From assembly GCA_904420065.1 (NCBI GenBank), contig CAJFTU010000056.1, positions 1 to 50,260 on the forward strand: 50,260 bases of DNA. Reading direction: 5' to 3'. Positions 8,298 through 17,428 of the stretch are shown in pieces. Positions within the stretch are counted from its first letter, which is position 1. Each line of letters starts with the position of its first letter. The stretch comes from an uncultured Emergencia sp. (lineage in GTDB: Bacteria > Bacillota > Clostridia > Peptostreptococcales > Anaerovoracaceae). The notes beneath the pieces are model-generated. The model was given only the letters and a program-made list of their open reading frames with translations, did not search any database and had not been told where the DNA came from. Both the position numbers and the translations under genes were made by a program.

Positions 8298-8344
8298 ATA
8301 CAATTAGATAGATTTGCAGATAATTAAATTTTGAGGAGATATAT

Positions 8345-9409
8345 ATGTTTGATAAACTGGATTTTATCGTCGAAAAGTACAGGGAGATGTCGCTGAAGGT
8401 GTCCGATCCCGAGGTGATAAACGATCAGCCCGTCTGGCAGAAATACATCAAAGAGATGGGTGAGATGGAGCCGATCGTAAAAAAATACGAGGAGTATAAA
8501 AAGGCAAAGACGGATCTGCAGGAAGCAAAGGATATCGTCGAGTTGGAATCCGACGAAGAGCTGCGGGATCTGGCCAAAATGGAAGTCAACGAGCTGGAGA
8601 CAAAGTTGGAGGAACTGGAGTCCGAGCTGAAGATTCTGCTTCTGCCAAAAGACCCCAACGACGAGAAAAACGTTATCCTTGAAGTCCGGGCGGGAACCGG
8701 CGGTGAGGAAGCGGCTCTGTTCGCTCAGGATCTCCTGCGGATGTACATGCGGTATGCAGAACGTCACCGTTGGAAGACCGAGCTGATGGACGTCAACGAT
8801 ACGGGAATCGGTGGAATAAAAGAAGCGGTTGTTCTGATCAAGGGTAAGGGCGCATATTCCCGTCTCAAGTACGAGAGCGGCGTTCACCGGGTACAGCGGG
8901 TGCCGGAGACCGAGTCTGCCGGCAGAGTACACACCTCGGCGGCGACCGTGGCCGTTCTCCCGGAGGTGGACGACGTAGAAGTGGATCTGAATCCCAACGA
9001 CGTCAGAGTTGACGTATACCGGGCTTCCGGTAACGGCGGCCAGTGCGTAAACACTACCGACTCGGCGGTAAGACTGACTCACCTGCCGACCGGCTTGGTG
9101 GTCACCTGTCAGGATGAAAAATCCCAGATAAAGAACAAGGAGAAAGCCTTCAAGGTTCTTCGTTCCAGACTCTATGACCTGAAAGTACAGGAACAGAACA
9201 AGGAGATTTCCGAAGCGCGTAAGAGCCAGGTCGGCTCCGGTGACAGAAGTGAGCGAATCCGTACCTACAATTTCCCTCAGGGAAGAGTTTCGGAGCACCG
9301 CATCGGTCTGACCCTTTACAAACTGAATTCGATTCTGGACGGAGAACTGGATGAGATCATAGACGGCCTGATCACCAACGATCAGGCGGAGAAAATGAAG
9401 AACTTCTAA
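8345..9409 (+). CDS. prfA: Peptide chain release factor 1
   Basis: RF1 reads UAA and UAG stop codons on the ribosome and triggers peptide release. The 354-residue length is normal. The stop-codon-reading tripeptide of the RF1 class (Pro-x-Thr) is Pro-Glu-Thr at 187-189. The catalytic Gly-Gly-Gln is at 231-233, followed by Cys-Val-Asn rather than the more common His-Val-Asn. The N-terminal coiled region (about 40-100) is very acidic and lysine-rich. The glutamine of GGQ is the expected substrate of PrmC encoded upstream. A GAGGAG site precedes the ATG. Confidence 0.97.
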   Translation: MFDKLDFIVEKYREMSLKVSDPEVINDQPVWQKYIKEMGEMEPIVKKYEEYKKAKTDLQEAKDIVELESDEELRDLAKMEVNELETKLEELESELKILLLPKDPNDEKNVILEVRAGTGGEEAALFAQDLLRMYMRYAERHRWKTELMDVNDTGIGGIKEAVVLIKGKGAYSRLKYESGVHRVQRVPETESAGRVHTSAATVAVLPEVDDVEVDLNPNDVRVDVYRASGNGGQCVNTTDSAVRLTHLPTGLVVTCQDEKSQIKNKEKAFKVLRSRLYDLKVQEQNKEISEARKSQVGSGDRSERIRTYNFPQGRVSEHRIGLTLYKLNSILDGELDEIIDGLITNDQAEKMKNF

Positions 9410-9500
9410 GGTCGGACTTTGCCCCGTTTCGGCACAGAACATCTGCGGGGATCTTTTTCGGAGAAGTTTGCCGGAAGCGAAATTGAAAAGGACGATGACT

Positions 9501-10505
9501 ATGGAAACCAAGATATTGGGTACGACAACTGAAGAGATTGACCAGGCGGCGCAAATTCTGTCTGCCGGCGGACTTGTTGCCTTTCCCACGGAAACGGTAT
9601 ACGGCTTAGGCGCCGACGCGCTGAACGAGAAGGCGGTGGCAAAGGTGTACGCCGCCAAGGGAAGACCGTCGGATAATCCGATGATCGTCCACATATCGTC
9701 AAAGGACGATTTATCGATGTTGACCGTTGAAATCACAGAGGATATGGAAAAGCTGTCGGACAGATTCTGGCCCGGTCCGATGACGATGATTGTAAAAAGG
9801 CGGTCGATCGTACCCGATGTGACTACCGGCGGACTGGATACCGTAGGCGTGCGGATGCCCTCTGCGCCGGAAGCCCTTGAGCTGATTCGCAGAGCGGGAT
9901 GTCCTGTGGCGGCGCCCAGCGCAAATCTTTCGGGAAAACCCAGCCCGACCTGCAGCCGCCACGTGATCGACGATCTGAACGGGAGAATCGATGCCATTCT
10001 CTGCGGCGGTCAGTGCCAGGTAGGTATAGAATCGACGGTAATCGATATGACCGGTCCGCAGCCGATGATTCTGCGGCCGGGGATCATAACCCGGGAGGAC
10101 TTTGAGCGGGTTTTGGAAAAGCCGGTGCTTTTGGATCCTACGCTGAACCGGAGACCTGAAGAGGGAGCCGAAGAGAAACTGACGCCCAAGGCGCCGGGAA
10201 TGAAGTACAAGCATTACGCCCCCAAGGCGGAAATGATCGTCTTTGAAGGAGAAAGCCGGGCCGTAGAACAGGCCATCGAGGATGAAAAGAGAAAAAGAGA
10301 GACAGAGGGACAGAAGGTTTGCGTCATTCTATTTGTGGATAACGAGCAGGAAAACGCGGCTCACGACCTCTTCGCCCGGCTGCGGCAAGCCGATCAGAAC
10401 GGCGCCGATGTGATTTTGTCGGCGGCGCTGACCGAACGGGGAATCGGTTTTTCGGTCATGAATCGGATGCTGAAGTCGGCAGGATATAATATAAAAAAGG
10501 TATAG
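9501..10505 (+). CDS. L-threonylcarbamoyladenylate synthase (Sua5 type)
   Basis: The enzyme makes threonylcarbamoyl-AMP from threonine, bicarbonate and ATP for the t6A modification of tRNAs reading ANN codons. The 334-residue protein has the YrdC/TsaC catalytic domain (about 10-200), with Pro-Thr-Glu-Thr-Val-Tyr-Gly-Leu-Gly and the Lys-Gly-Arg-Pro-Ser-Asp-Asn-Pro motif. A linker with Ala-Pro-Gly-Met-Lys-Tyr-Lys-His-Tyr-Ala-Pro and the C-terminal Sua5 domain follow, which marks it as the long Sua5 form rather than short TsaC. ATG 9501 is chosen since AAAAGGA sits about 8 bases upstream; ATG 9495 and a frame start at 9468 are less well placed. It follows prfA by about 90 bases, as is common in Firmicutes. 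Confidence 0.93.
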   Translation: METKILGTTTEEIDQAAQILSAGGLVAFPTETVYGLGADALNEKAVAKVYAAKGRPSDNPMIVHISSKDDLSMLTVEITEDMEKLSDRFWPGPMTMIVKRRSIVPDVTTGGLDTVGVRMPSAPEALELIRRAGCPVAAPSANLSGKPSPTCSRHVIDDLNGRIDAILCGGQCQVGIESTVIDMTGPQPMILRPGIITREDFERVLEKPVLLDPTLNRRPEEGAEEKLTPKAPGMKYKHYAPKAEMIVFEGESRAVEQAIEDEKRKRETEGQKVCVILFVDNEQENAAHDLFARLRQADQNGADVILSAALTERGIGFSVMNRMLKSAGYNIKKV

Positions 10506-10567
10506 CGCTCTGCTGTCCGGGCCTGTGGAAACGGCGGCCCGGCGCATAGAAAAAGGAGATAGGAAAA

Positions 10568-10999
10568 ATGATCATTGCAGTAGCCAGCGACCATGGCGGA
10601 TTCGCGCTGAAGAATATCATCAAAGAACATCTGACAGAAAGGGGATATAAAGTAGTGGACCTGGGAACCGATTCCCAAGAGTCCGTGGATTATCCCGTCT
10701 ACGGAAAGGCATGCGCGGAGGAAGTGGCCGGCGGCAGAGCGGACCTGGGAATGGTCTTCTGCGGGACGGGCATAGGCATTTCCATCGCGGCCAATAAGGT
10801 GAAAGGTATACGGTGCGGTCTCTGTACGTCTGTGGAGATGGCTGAATTGACCAAAAAACACAACAACGCGAATATGCTCGCTCTCGGTGGCAGAACCACG
10901 GATCCGGAACTGGCCATAAAGATCACCGACGCCTGGCTGGATACCGAGTTTGAAGGCGGACGGCACAAGCGGCGCACCGATATGCTGGATGAGATGTAG
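10568..10999 (+). CDS. rpiB: Ribose-5-phosphate isomerase B
   Basis: The enzyme interconverts ribose 5-phosphate and ribulose 5-phosphate in the pentose phosphate pathway. The 143-residue protein shows the RpiB signatures: Ala-Ser-Asp-His-Gly-Gly-Phe near residues 6-12, and the active-site loop Cys-Gly-Thr-Gly-Ile-Gly-Ile-Ser near 66-73, followed by Ala-Asn-Lys. [11 protein letters not shown] lies near 99-109. An AAGGAGA site precedes the ATG. It is 17 bases from upp, so the two are co-transcribed, and ribose 5-phosphate feeds the PRPP used by the Upp enzyme. Confidence 0.96.
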   Translation: MIIAVASDHGGFALKNIIKEHLTERGYKVVDLGTDSQESVDYPVYGKACAEEVAGGRADLGMVFCGTGIGISIAANKVKGIRCGLCTSVEMAELTKKHNNANMLALGGRTTDPELAIKITDAWLDTEFEGGRHKRRTDMLDEM

Positions 11000-11016
11000 C
11001 AGAAACGGAGGACCTC

Positions 11017-11646
11017 ATGGGAAAAGTATACGTATTCGATCATCCGCTGATCCAGCACAAAGTAGCACTGATGCGCAAAGCGGATACCAGCGTGAAGGAT
11101 TTTCGGGAGTTGGCAAGAGAAATCGCCATGCTGATGGCGTATGAAGCGACTCGAGATCTGCCTCTTGAAGAGGTGGAAATTGAAACGCCGATCTGCTCTA
11201 CAAAGGTCAATATGCTGAAGGGAGAAGATCTGGCCATCATACCCGTTCTGCGAGCGGGACTGGGTTTTGTGGACGGAATGCTCAGCCTGGTTCCCAATGC
11301 GAAAGTCGGACATATAGGCCTTTACCGGGATCCCGAAACCCACGAGCCGGTGGAGTACTACTGCAAGCTGCCTAAGGATATAGAGAAGCGGCAGATCTTT
11401 GTGGTCGATCCCATGCTGGCGACGGGAGGAAGCGCGTCGGCGGCCATCGATTTCATCAAGGAGCGAGGCGGAAGAAATATCACGTTTATGTGCCTGATCG
11501 CCGCGCCGGAGGGAATAGACGTGCTGCAGAAACGCCATCCGGATGTGGATATCTATATCGCGGCGAAGGACCAGCGCCTCAACGAGCACGCCTATATCGT
11601 GCCGGGACTGGGCGACGCCGGGGATCGGCTGTACGGAACCAAGTAA
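11017..11646 (+). CDS. upp: Uracil phosphoribosyltransferase
   Basis: The enzyme salvages uracil to UMP using PRPP. The 209-residue protein matches the family length. The N-terminal signature Asp-His-Pro-Leu-Ile-Gln-His-Lys is near residues 7-14. The PRPP-binding loop [10 protein letters not shown] lies near 129-138. The C-terminal uracil-binding [11 protein letters not shown] is complete. The gene follows rpiB closely with a GGAGG site and is followed by tyrS after 65 bases. Confidence 0.97.
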   Translation: MGKVYVFDHPLIQHKVALMRKADTSVKDFRELAREIAMLMAYEATRDLPLEEVEIETPICSTKVNMLKGEDLAIIPVLRAGLGFVDGMLSLVPNAKVGHIGLYRDPETHEPVEYYCKLPKDIEKRQIFVVDPMLATGGSASAAIDFIKERGGRNITFMCLIAAPEGIDVLQKRHPDVDIYIAAKDQRLNEHAYIVPGLGDAGDRLYGTK

Positions 11647-11711
11647 TTTGCGGGGTTGAGCCGCGTTACCTATACGACAGAGGGAAATTTTCAAAGAAAG
11701 AGGAAGAACAG

Positions 11712-13043
11712 ATGAAAAATTTTATACCGGACAATGTGAGTCAGCACGATAACGTTTTCGACGTGCTGAAAGAGAGAGGCTTTATTGAGCAGGTTACCGA
11801 TGAAGATGCGGTGAGAGAGATGCTCGGCAAGGAAAAGATCAAGTTTTATATCGGATTTGACCCTACGGCAGACTGCCTGCACGTTGGTCACTTCATGCAG
11901 GTCATCATCATGATGTACATGCAGAAGTACGGACATACGCCGGTAGTTCTTCTTGGCGGCGGAACCGGCATGGTCGGCGATCCTTCGGGACGTCAGGATA
12001 TGCGTAAAATGATGGATGTCGAGACTATCGACGGCAACTGCGCGGCGTTTAAAAAACTGTTCGATCGTTTTCTGGACTTCGACGACGAGTGGAAATACGA
12101 AGGAAACAACGGCGTTTACAGTCCGGGTCATCAGAACAGAGAGCCGATTCCGGGAAAGGCCATCAGCGTAAACAACGGGGCATGGCTGAGACCGTTAAAC
12201 TATGTAGAGTTCGTTCGCGAAGTAGGAACCTGCTTCAACGTAAACAACATGCTCCGGGCGGAATGCTTCAAGCAGAGGATGGAGCAGGGCGGCCTGTCTT
12301 TCTTTGAATTCAACTATATGCTGATGCAGGGTTATGACTTTACGGTAATGGCCCGTGATTTCGGCGTAAAGATGCAGTTTGGCGGAAACGATCAGTGGTC
12401 CAATATCATCGCGGGAAAAGATCTGGCCAGAAAATGGTGTAATATCAACGTGGAGGGCATGACCTTCGCCCTTTTGACCAACAGTGAAGGCCAGAAGATG
12501 GGTAAAACCCAGAAGGGAGCTCTCTGGCTTTCTCCGGAGCGCACTTCCCCGTACGAGTTTTTCCAGTACTGGAGAAATGTTGGCGACGCCGATGTGGAAA
12601 AGTGCCTGCGTATGCTGACCTTCCTGCCGATGGACGAAGTGAAGAGGCTTTCGTCCCTCGAGGGAGCAGAAATCAACAAGGCAAAGGAAATTCTGGCTTA
12701 CGAGGTTACGAAACTGGTACACGGCGAAGAAGAAGCGAAAAAAGCGCTCGAAGGCGCAAGAGCGGCCTTTGGCGGCGGCGGAGATTCCGCTAACATTCCG
12801 ACTACGGAAATGGTCGCTTCCGATTTTGCCGGCGAGGGAAAAGGTCTGGTTTCGCTGATTAAAGAGCTGGGCCTGGTATCCAGCAACGGCGAAGGTTTCC
12901 GCACTATCGAACAGGGAGGTCTTTCACTCAACGGCGAAAAGGTGACCAATCCGAAGCTGTACGTAACAGAAGAACTGTTTAAAGAAGGGGAACTGCTGAT
13001 TCAGAAGGGAAAAAAGAAGTTCCACAAGGTAGTTATCAAATAG
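11712..13043 (+). CDS. tyrS: Tyrosyl-tRNA synthetase
   Basis: The protein is a class I aminoacyl-tRNA synthetase of 443 residues that charges tRNA-Tyr. The HIGH-type motif is Cys-Leu-His-Val-Gly-His at 55-60. The tyrosine pocket contains [12 protein letters not shown]. The KMSKS loop is Lys-Met-Gly-Lys-Thr at 262-266. A C-terminal S4-like RNA-binding domain (about 370-443) ends in Lys-Lys-Phe-His-Lys-Val-Val. The start at 11712 has GAGGAAG upstream; the same frame runs back into upp but has no plausible start there. I see no T-box specifier leader in the 65-base gap. A terminator follows. Confidence 0.97.
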   Translation: MKNFIPDNVSQHDNVFDVLKERGFIEQVTDEDAVREMLGKEKIKFYIGFDPTADCLHVGHFMQVIIMMYMQKYGHTPVVLLGGGTGMVGDPSGRQDMRKMMDVETIDGNCAAFKKLFDRFLDFDDEWKYEGNNGVYSPGHQNREPIPGKAISVNNGAWLRPLNYVEFVREVGTCFNVNNMLRAECFKQRMEQGGLSFFEFNYMLMQGYDFTVMARDFGVKMQFGGNDQWSNIIAGKDLARKWCNINVEGMTFALLTNSEGQKMGKTQKGALWLSPERTSPYEFFQYWRNVGDADVEKCLRMLTFLPMDEVKRLSSLEGAEINKAKEILAYEVTKLVHGEEEAKKALEGARAAFGGGGDSANIPTTEMVASDFAGEGKGLVSLIKELGLVSSNGEGFRTIEQGGLSLNGEKVTNPKLYVTEELFKEGELLIQKGKKKFHKVVIK

Positions 13044-13062
13044 GGAGTCTTGAGCGGCTTTG

Positions 13063-13119
13063 TGAAAACGGCGGCGGTCTGCGCTTGGCAGGCAGCCGCT
13101 GTTTTCATGAAGCTTTTTC
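13063..13119 (+). terminator. Intrinsic terminator of tyrS
   Basis: A 13-bp stem pairs 13063-13075 (TGAAAACGGCGGC) with 13095-13107 (GCCGCTGTTTTCA, one G-U pair), followed after six bases by CTTTTTC. Confidence 0.7.
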
Positions 13120-13164
13120 GTCTTACGAATTTTCCGGGACTGCCGTCAGCATGACGGGTGTATC

Positions 13165-13470
13165 TGCCATATTGTGAAGTAAATTTTTGATTTCAGACAG
13201 CCGGAGACAGAAGTTATGCGTAAAAATGCCATACTGGTGTATTTTTTTCTTTATTTCAGACAGTTTTTTTCGTCTGCATAACGGGAAAATACAGATGTAC
13301 GAAAAAATATAGCGAATATGTTTTGCTTATATTGATAAAATGTAGAAAGTATTTGGCGATAACAGTGATTTCTCCGTCTGAAACTCTAAAAAAATTAAAG
13401 AATATGGCACATTTGTTCTTTTCTCCATTTTCTACTGTCTGAAATCAAAAAAAGGGGGGTTAGTATGGCA
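13165..13470. repeat. Dispersed inverted-module element, copy A
   Basis: A 306-bp intergenic element is built from four 36-37 bp modules. Each module is a left box close to TGCCATACTG, a 16-17 base T-rich spacer and a right box close to TTTCAGACRG. Forward modules are at 13165-13200 and 13227-13263. Inverted modules are at 13374-13409 and 13435-13470. The gaps are 26, 110 and 25 bases. Copy B at 28041-28347 has the same order and nearly the same spacing. The last inverted module contains an ATG (13465) that opens a long frame into the downstream ATPase gene, but that start lies inside the repeat and is unlikely to be used. Both ends read AT-CTGCC...GGCAG-AT, which may reflect terminal inverted repeats. 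No coding capacity is seen. Confidence 0.8.
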
Positions 13471-13659
13471 GATCTTAAATTTTTGGATGCAACTTCAGGA
13501 GATGAAGCGCCGGGTTGGAAAGACCGCAGGCATCTCTGGCAGTCTGCTAAAGGCAAAAGATCCATGACTCCCGTCCGCCGCCGCGCGCCGGCAAAATCCT
13601 TGTTTAATCTTGTAGAAATTTGTGGTAGAATAGAGCCATCAATAAAAGGAGAAGATGAA

Positions 13660-16014
13660 ATGTTGGGATTAACAAATCAGGAGGCAGAATCGAGACGTCG
13701 TCAGGGATTATCCAACGAGCAGGTCGACTCCTCCACCAGAACAGTAAAGCAGATCATCAAGGACAACGTATTCACTTACTTCAATTTGATTTTTACGGTA
13801 CTTGCCGTTTTACTCATTGCAGTCGGTTCGTTCAAGGACCTGTCTTTCATGCTCATCGTATTTGCCAATACGGGTATCGGAATTGCGCAGGAAGTGCGCT
13901 CCAAGCAGACGCTGGATAAGCTGAAGCTGCTGAAGATGCCCAAGGCCCATGTCATGCGGGATGGAAGGGAGACAACCGTCCCCGTAGAGGATCTCGTTCT
14001 TGACGATGTGATCATACTTACGGCGGGGAGCCAGATTCCGGCCGACGCCACCGTAGTAGAAGGGAGCATTCAGGCAAACGAAGCACTGATTACGGGAGAA
14101 TCGGATGAGATTACGAAGACAAAGGGATCGCAGCTTCTGTCGGGAAGCTTCGTGGTTTCCGGACGCTGCGCCGCAGTTTTGACTGCAGTAGGGCGGGAGT
14201 CCTACATATCCAAACTGACCATAGAAGCGACTAAGGATAAGCAAAACGAGCAGTCTGAGATGATCAAATCTCTGGACAAACTGGTAAAAGTGGTGGGAAT
14301 CATCATCATTCCCGTCGGAATCGTACTCTTCGTTCAGCAGTGCTTCATTCTTGAAGGCGGCTTTAGAGAAAGCGTAACCTCAATGGTAGCTGCGGTTTTG
14401 GGCATGATTCCCGAAGGACTGTATATGACCGCCAGCATCGCCATGGTGGTCAGCGCTATGCGGCTCGCCAAGCACGACGTACTGGTGCAGAACATGCGGT
14501 GTATAGAGACGCTGGCCCGCGTCAATGTACTTTGTGTGGACAAGACCGGGACCATAACCGAAAACGAAATGAAAGTCTCGGAGATGTATCAGGTATACGA
14601 CCGTATCGATCGGGAGGATCTGACCCGTTTGATCGGAGACCTGGCCAAGGCGCAGAGTCCGGACAATATCACCATGGCCGCACTGCAGGCTTATTTTACC
14701 GAAACCGCAGGAAGGGAGGCCAATACGGTCTGCCCGTTTTCTTCGAAATATAAATACTGCGGAGCCACCTATGAGGATGGAAATTTTGTCCTCGGCGCTC
14801 CTGAGTTTGTTCTGCGAGATGAATTTTACCGCTATGAAGAGCATATAACGGAAATCAGTGAGCAGGGTTACAGGGTTTTGGCTTTTGCCCGCACAGAAGA
14901 CGTTCCGGAAGGGCAGCCTCTGCAGGGTAGAGTACAGCTTCTTGCGCTGATCTACCTGACCAATCCTATTCGAAAATCGGCGAAAGAGACTTTCGAGTAC
15001 TTCGCGGAAAATGGCGTAGAGATCAAAGTTATCTCCGGCGATAATCCGGTTACGGTATCCAATGTCGCTATGGAGGCGGGTATCGCTGGAGCGGAAAAAT
15101 ACGTGGACGCACGGCAGCTGGTCAGCGAGAGAGCCATCTTCGAAGCCGTGGAGCGTTACACCGTCTTCGGCCGTGTAACGCCGGAGCAGAAGAGACTGTT
15201 TGTAAAAGCATTGAAGAAGCAGGGAAAGACCGTAGGAATGACCGGCGACGGCGTCAACGATATTCTGGCTTTGCGGGATGCCGACTGTTCGGTGGCTATG
15301 GCCTCGGGAAGTGAAGCGGCATCTAACGCCGCCCAACTGGTGCTGATGGATTCGGATTTTTCTAAGATGCCTTCGGTTGTCAGCGAAGGACGCAGAGTAG
15401 TCAACAATATCGAAAAGTCGGCCAGTTTGTTTTTGTCGAAAAATATTTTCTCCTTGCTGCTGGCTCTGTTTTCCATGATCAGCGTGCTGTCTTATCCGCT
15501 GAAACCGTCTCAGATCACATTGATCAGCCTGTTCACTATAGGAGCGCCTTCTTTCGTTCTCTCTCTTGAACCGAATAAGAACCGAATAAAAGGTTCCTTC
15601 TTTGGCAATGTGTTTAAGATGGCCGCGCCGGCGGGCATCACCACTTTTATCAGCGTCAGTTCGCTGGTCATTTTCGGACAGGTGTTCGAGATCGACAGCA
15701 ACTGCATTTCCACGTCGTGTACCGTTCTGGTAGGACTGGTCGGATTCATGATTCTGGCCAAGGTTGCCCAACCCCCGAACAAGCTGCACGTCACTCTGAT
15801 CGCGGTAATGCTTCTGGGTATGGCTTACTGCCTGTTCTTTGTGAAGGATTTCTTCGGCATTGAGCCGATTTCCACACAGGCCGCCATGCTGCTTGTAGTG
15901 TTCCTCATTGCTACAGAGGCGCTGTTCCGCTATATTTACAAGTTTACCAACCTCTGCGGCAAATTGCTGAGGAAGGTTCCCAGAAGGAAAAAAAGTAAAA
16001 AAGTCCGCGGCTGA
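13660..16014 (+). CDS. P-type cation-transporting ATPase (CtpE-like)
   Basis: The protein is a membrane ATPase of 784 residues in the HAD P-type superfamily, most like the CtpE/calcium-type group. It has an N-terminal cytosolic part, transmembrane pairs near 35-80 and 215-275, and an actuator domain with Thr-Gly-Glu-Ser. A Pro-Glu-Gly-Leu motif lies in the fourth helix, where the ion is bound. The phosphorylated Asp294 is in Asp-Lys-Thr-Gly-Thr, the hinge is Thr-Gly-Asp-Gly-Val-Asn-Asp, and five or six C-terminal helices follow. A basic tail of Arg/Lys ends the protein. No Cys-Pro-Cys motif or heavy-metal domain is present, so Ca2+ or Mn2+ is more likely than Cu or Zn; the ion is not proven. 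ATG 13660 is chosen for its AAAGGAG site 8 bases away. A 65-codon upstream extension begins inside repeat copy A and looks non-coding. Confidence 0.85.
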   Translation: MLGLTNQEAESRRRQGLSNEQVDSSTRTVKQIIKDNVFTYFNLIFTVLAVLLIAVGSFKDLSFMLIVFANTGIGIAQEVRSKQTLDKLKLLKMPKAHVMRDGRETTVPVEDLVLDDVIILTAGSQIPADATVVEGSIQANEALITGESDEITKTKGSQLLSGSFVVSGRCAAVLTAVGRESYISKLTIEATKDKQNEQSEMIKSLDKLVKVVGIIIIPVGIVLFVQQCFILEGGFRESVTSMVAAVLGMIPEGLYMTASIAMVVSAMRLAKHDVLVQNMRCIETLARVNVLCVDKTGTITENEMKVSEMYQVYDRIDREDLTRLIGDLAKAQSPDNITMAALQAYFTETAGREANTVCPFSSKYKYCGATYEDGNFVLGAPEFVLRDEFYRYEEHITEISEQGYRVLAFARTEDVPEGQPLQGRVQLLALIYLTNPIRKSAKETFEYFAENGVEIKVISGDNPVTVSNVAMEAGIAGAEKYVDARQLVSERAIFEAVERYTVFGRVTPEQKRLFVKALKKQGKTVGMTGDGVNDILALRDADCSVAMASGSEAASNAAQLVLMDSDFSKMPSVVSEGRRVVNNIEKSASLFLSKNIFSLLLALFSMISVLSYPLKPSQITLISLFTIGAPSFVLSLEPNKNRIKGSFFGNVFKMAAPAGITTFISVSSLVIFGQVFEIDSNCISTSCTVLVGLVGFMILAKVAQPPNKLHVTLIAVMLLGMAYCLFFVKDFFGIEPISTQAAMLLVVFLIATEALFRYIYKFTNLCGKLLRKVPRRKKSKKVRG

Positions 16015-16065
16015 TTTGAATGAAAATCGGCTGCCGTTTTTGCCGCGGCAGCGGCAGGCGGATAA

Positions 16066-16126
16066 AAAGAGCGGGCCTCGCGTATTCTCTCCTGCGGAAA
16101 GGAGATGCGAGGCCCGCTCTTTTGCG
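16066..16126 (+). terminator. Strong terminator after the P-type ATPase
   Basis: AAAGAGCGGGCCTCGC (16066-16081) pairs perfectly with GCGAGGCCCGCTCTTT (16107-16122). The stem continues with weaker pairs inside, and T residues follow. It is symmetrical enough to work in both directions. Confidence 0.9.
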
Positions 16127-16204
16127 GTTTTGCAAAACGCTTTTTACGGGAATTAAAATTGTATTAAAATACAAAAAATAAAGAATAATAGGTGAAAAAA
16201 TTAT

Positions 16205-16232
16205 TTGAAAAATACAAAATTAGTGGTACAAT
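16205..16232 (+). promoter_or_regulatory. Promoter of the first YitT gene
   Basis: TTGAAA (16205-16210), a 16-base spacer and TACAAT (16227-16232) lie 57 bases before the ATG. Confidence 0.55.
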
Positions 16233-16288
16233 ATCTCTGTCATAGTGTCATAGAATAAAGCCAGATTGTGAAACAGAGAGGAAGAACC

Positions 16289-17182
16289 ATGAAGAAAATC
16301 GTTTTGACTTATGCCGGAATTCTGTTCGGCCTTGCTTTGGCCGCTTTCGGTGTTGTGGCTTTTGTACTGCCCCACGGTATCATGATCGGAAGCGCTACGG
16401 GAATCGGCAGAATTGTACAGTATTTTTGCGGCGTTCCGGTATCCTATACCGTAGCGGCCGTAAACTGCCTTCTTTTCGCTCTCGGAGCTTTTGCGTTGGG
16501 AAAGAAATTTGCCCTTTCTATCATTGTCGGAACCTTCGCATACCCACTGTTCATGAATATCTTCGAGCGAATGGATGCGCTGGCCGACCTGACCGACGAT
16601 AAACTGCTTGCCGCACTTTTTGGCGGCGTTCTGGTCGGATTGGGGCTGGGGATTGTGATAAAGTGCGGAGCATCTACCGGCGGAACCGATGTCATCGCTA
16701 TCGTTTTGAACCGCAAGATGGGTATTCCCGTAGGACCGCCCATGTATCTGGTCGATTTTTCCATATTGATCTCTCAGGTCTTTTTTGCCGAGGGAGCTGA
16801 AGAAGTGCTGCTGGGAATCATGCTGACTTTTCTGTATTCTCTTGTGGCCGACAAAGTGGTAGTCGCCGGCGGCGGGGCGGTACAGCTGATGATTATCAGC
16901 GCAAAATATCAGGAGATCCGTCAGAAGCTGCAGGACATGGTAGTGGGTACAACCGTATTCTACGGTGAAACCGGCTATCTGGCCAATCCGCAGCATACTC
17001 TGCTGTGTATAATTTCCGGAAGAGAGCTGAACAAGATTCAGAACGAGATACTTGCCATCGATCCGGAGGCCTTTATGGTGATAAACAGCGTTAAAGAAGT
17101 GAAGGGCAGAGGTTTCTCCTTTGAGATTGGCAAAGCAAAACAGATCCGAGCGGAAAAGGCGGCATGCGCCCAGGAGAAATAA
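16289..17182 (+). CDS. YitT family membrane protein (DUF161/DUF2179), copy 1
   Basis: This 297-residue integral membrane protein has about five N-terminal hydrophobic helices (DUF161, residues 5-200) and a C-terminal soluble DUF2179 domain (about 205-285) with Gly-Arg-Glu-Leu-Asn-Lys-Ile-Gln and Val-Lys-Gly-Arg-Gly-Phe-Ser. The family is widespread in Firmicutes; its transport substrate is not established. Asn and Gly-rich motifs such as Gly-Ala-Ser-Thr-Gly-Gly-Thr-Asp lie between helices. ATG 16289 has GAGGAAG 6 bases upstream; the GTG at 16268 lacks a site. A second gene of almost identical plan follows at 17429. Between them are a perfect terminator and a separate promoter, so the copies are independently expressed. 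Confidence 0.88.
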   Translation: MKKIVLTYAGILFGLALAAFGVVAFVLPHGIMIGSATGIGRIVQYFCGVPVSYTVAAVNCLLFALGAFALGKKFALSIIVGTFAYPLFMNIFERMDALADLTDDKLLAALFGGVLVGLGLGIVIKCGASTGGTDVIAIVLNRKMGIPVGPPMYLVDFSILISQVFFAEGAEEVLLGIMLTFLYSLVADKVVVAGGGAVQLMIISAKYQEIRQKLQDMVVGTTVFYGETGYLANPQHTLLCIISGRELNKIQNEILAIDPEAFMVINSVKEVKGRGFSFEIGKAKQIRAEKAACAQEK

Positions 17183-17200
17183 CAATAAAACAATAAAACG

Positions 17201-17252
17201 ATGGCAAACGCGCAGGAAACGGATTTTCCGTACCTGCGCGTTTGCCATTTTC
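17201..17252 (+). terminator. Terminator between the two YitT genes
   Basis: ATGGCAAACGCGCAGG (17201-17216) pairs perfectly with CCTGCGCGTTTGCCAT (17233-17248), followed by TTTTC. Confidence 0.9.
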
Positions 17253-17342
17253 TTGGGGATTTAATCAGCGCCTGTTTCAACTTTATAGAGGTTGGCCCCT
17301 TCAGTGTACCGGGGCAATGAAGAATAAAATCAAAAAAGCGTA

Positions 17343-17371
17343 TTTAACAAATGGCGACGCTGTGGTAGAAT
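17343..17371 (+). promoter_or_regulatory. Promoter of the second YitT gene
   Basis: TTTAAC (17343-17348) lies 17 bases from TAGAAT (17366-17371), 58 bases before the ATG, a position equivalent to that of the first copy's promoter. Confidence 0.45.
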
Positions 17372-17428
17372 ATTCTCACTGCGCACTGCGTTAAAAATCC
17401 GAATTATTTAAAGAAAGGAGAACGAACG

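Noticed and set aside
8324-9997. Long reverse-strand open frames over prfA/sua5, the P-type ATPase (14380-15789) and the AGCS gene (32025-33626).
   Set aside because: Their translations are low-complexity in the way of antisense shadows, they lack ribosome sites, and the plus-strand genes are unambiguous.
13165-13470. CRISPR-like reading of the repeated 36-bp modules.
   Set aside because: The variable part lies inside each module, half the modules are inverted, there are only four per locus and no cas genes are present.
13465-13659. A 65-codon N-terminal extension of the P-type ATPase starting at ATG 13465.
   Set aside because: The ATG is part of the last inverted module of repeat copy A, the peptide looks non-natural, and a good ribosome site precedes ATG 13660.
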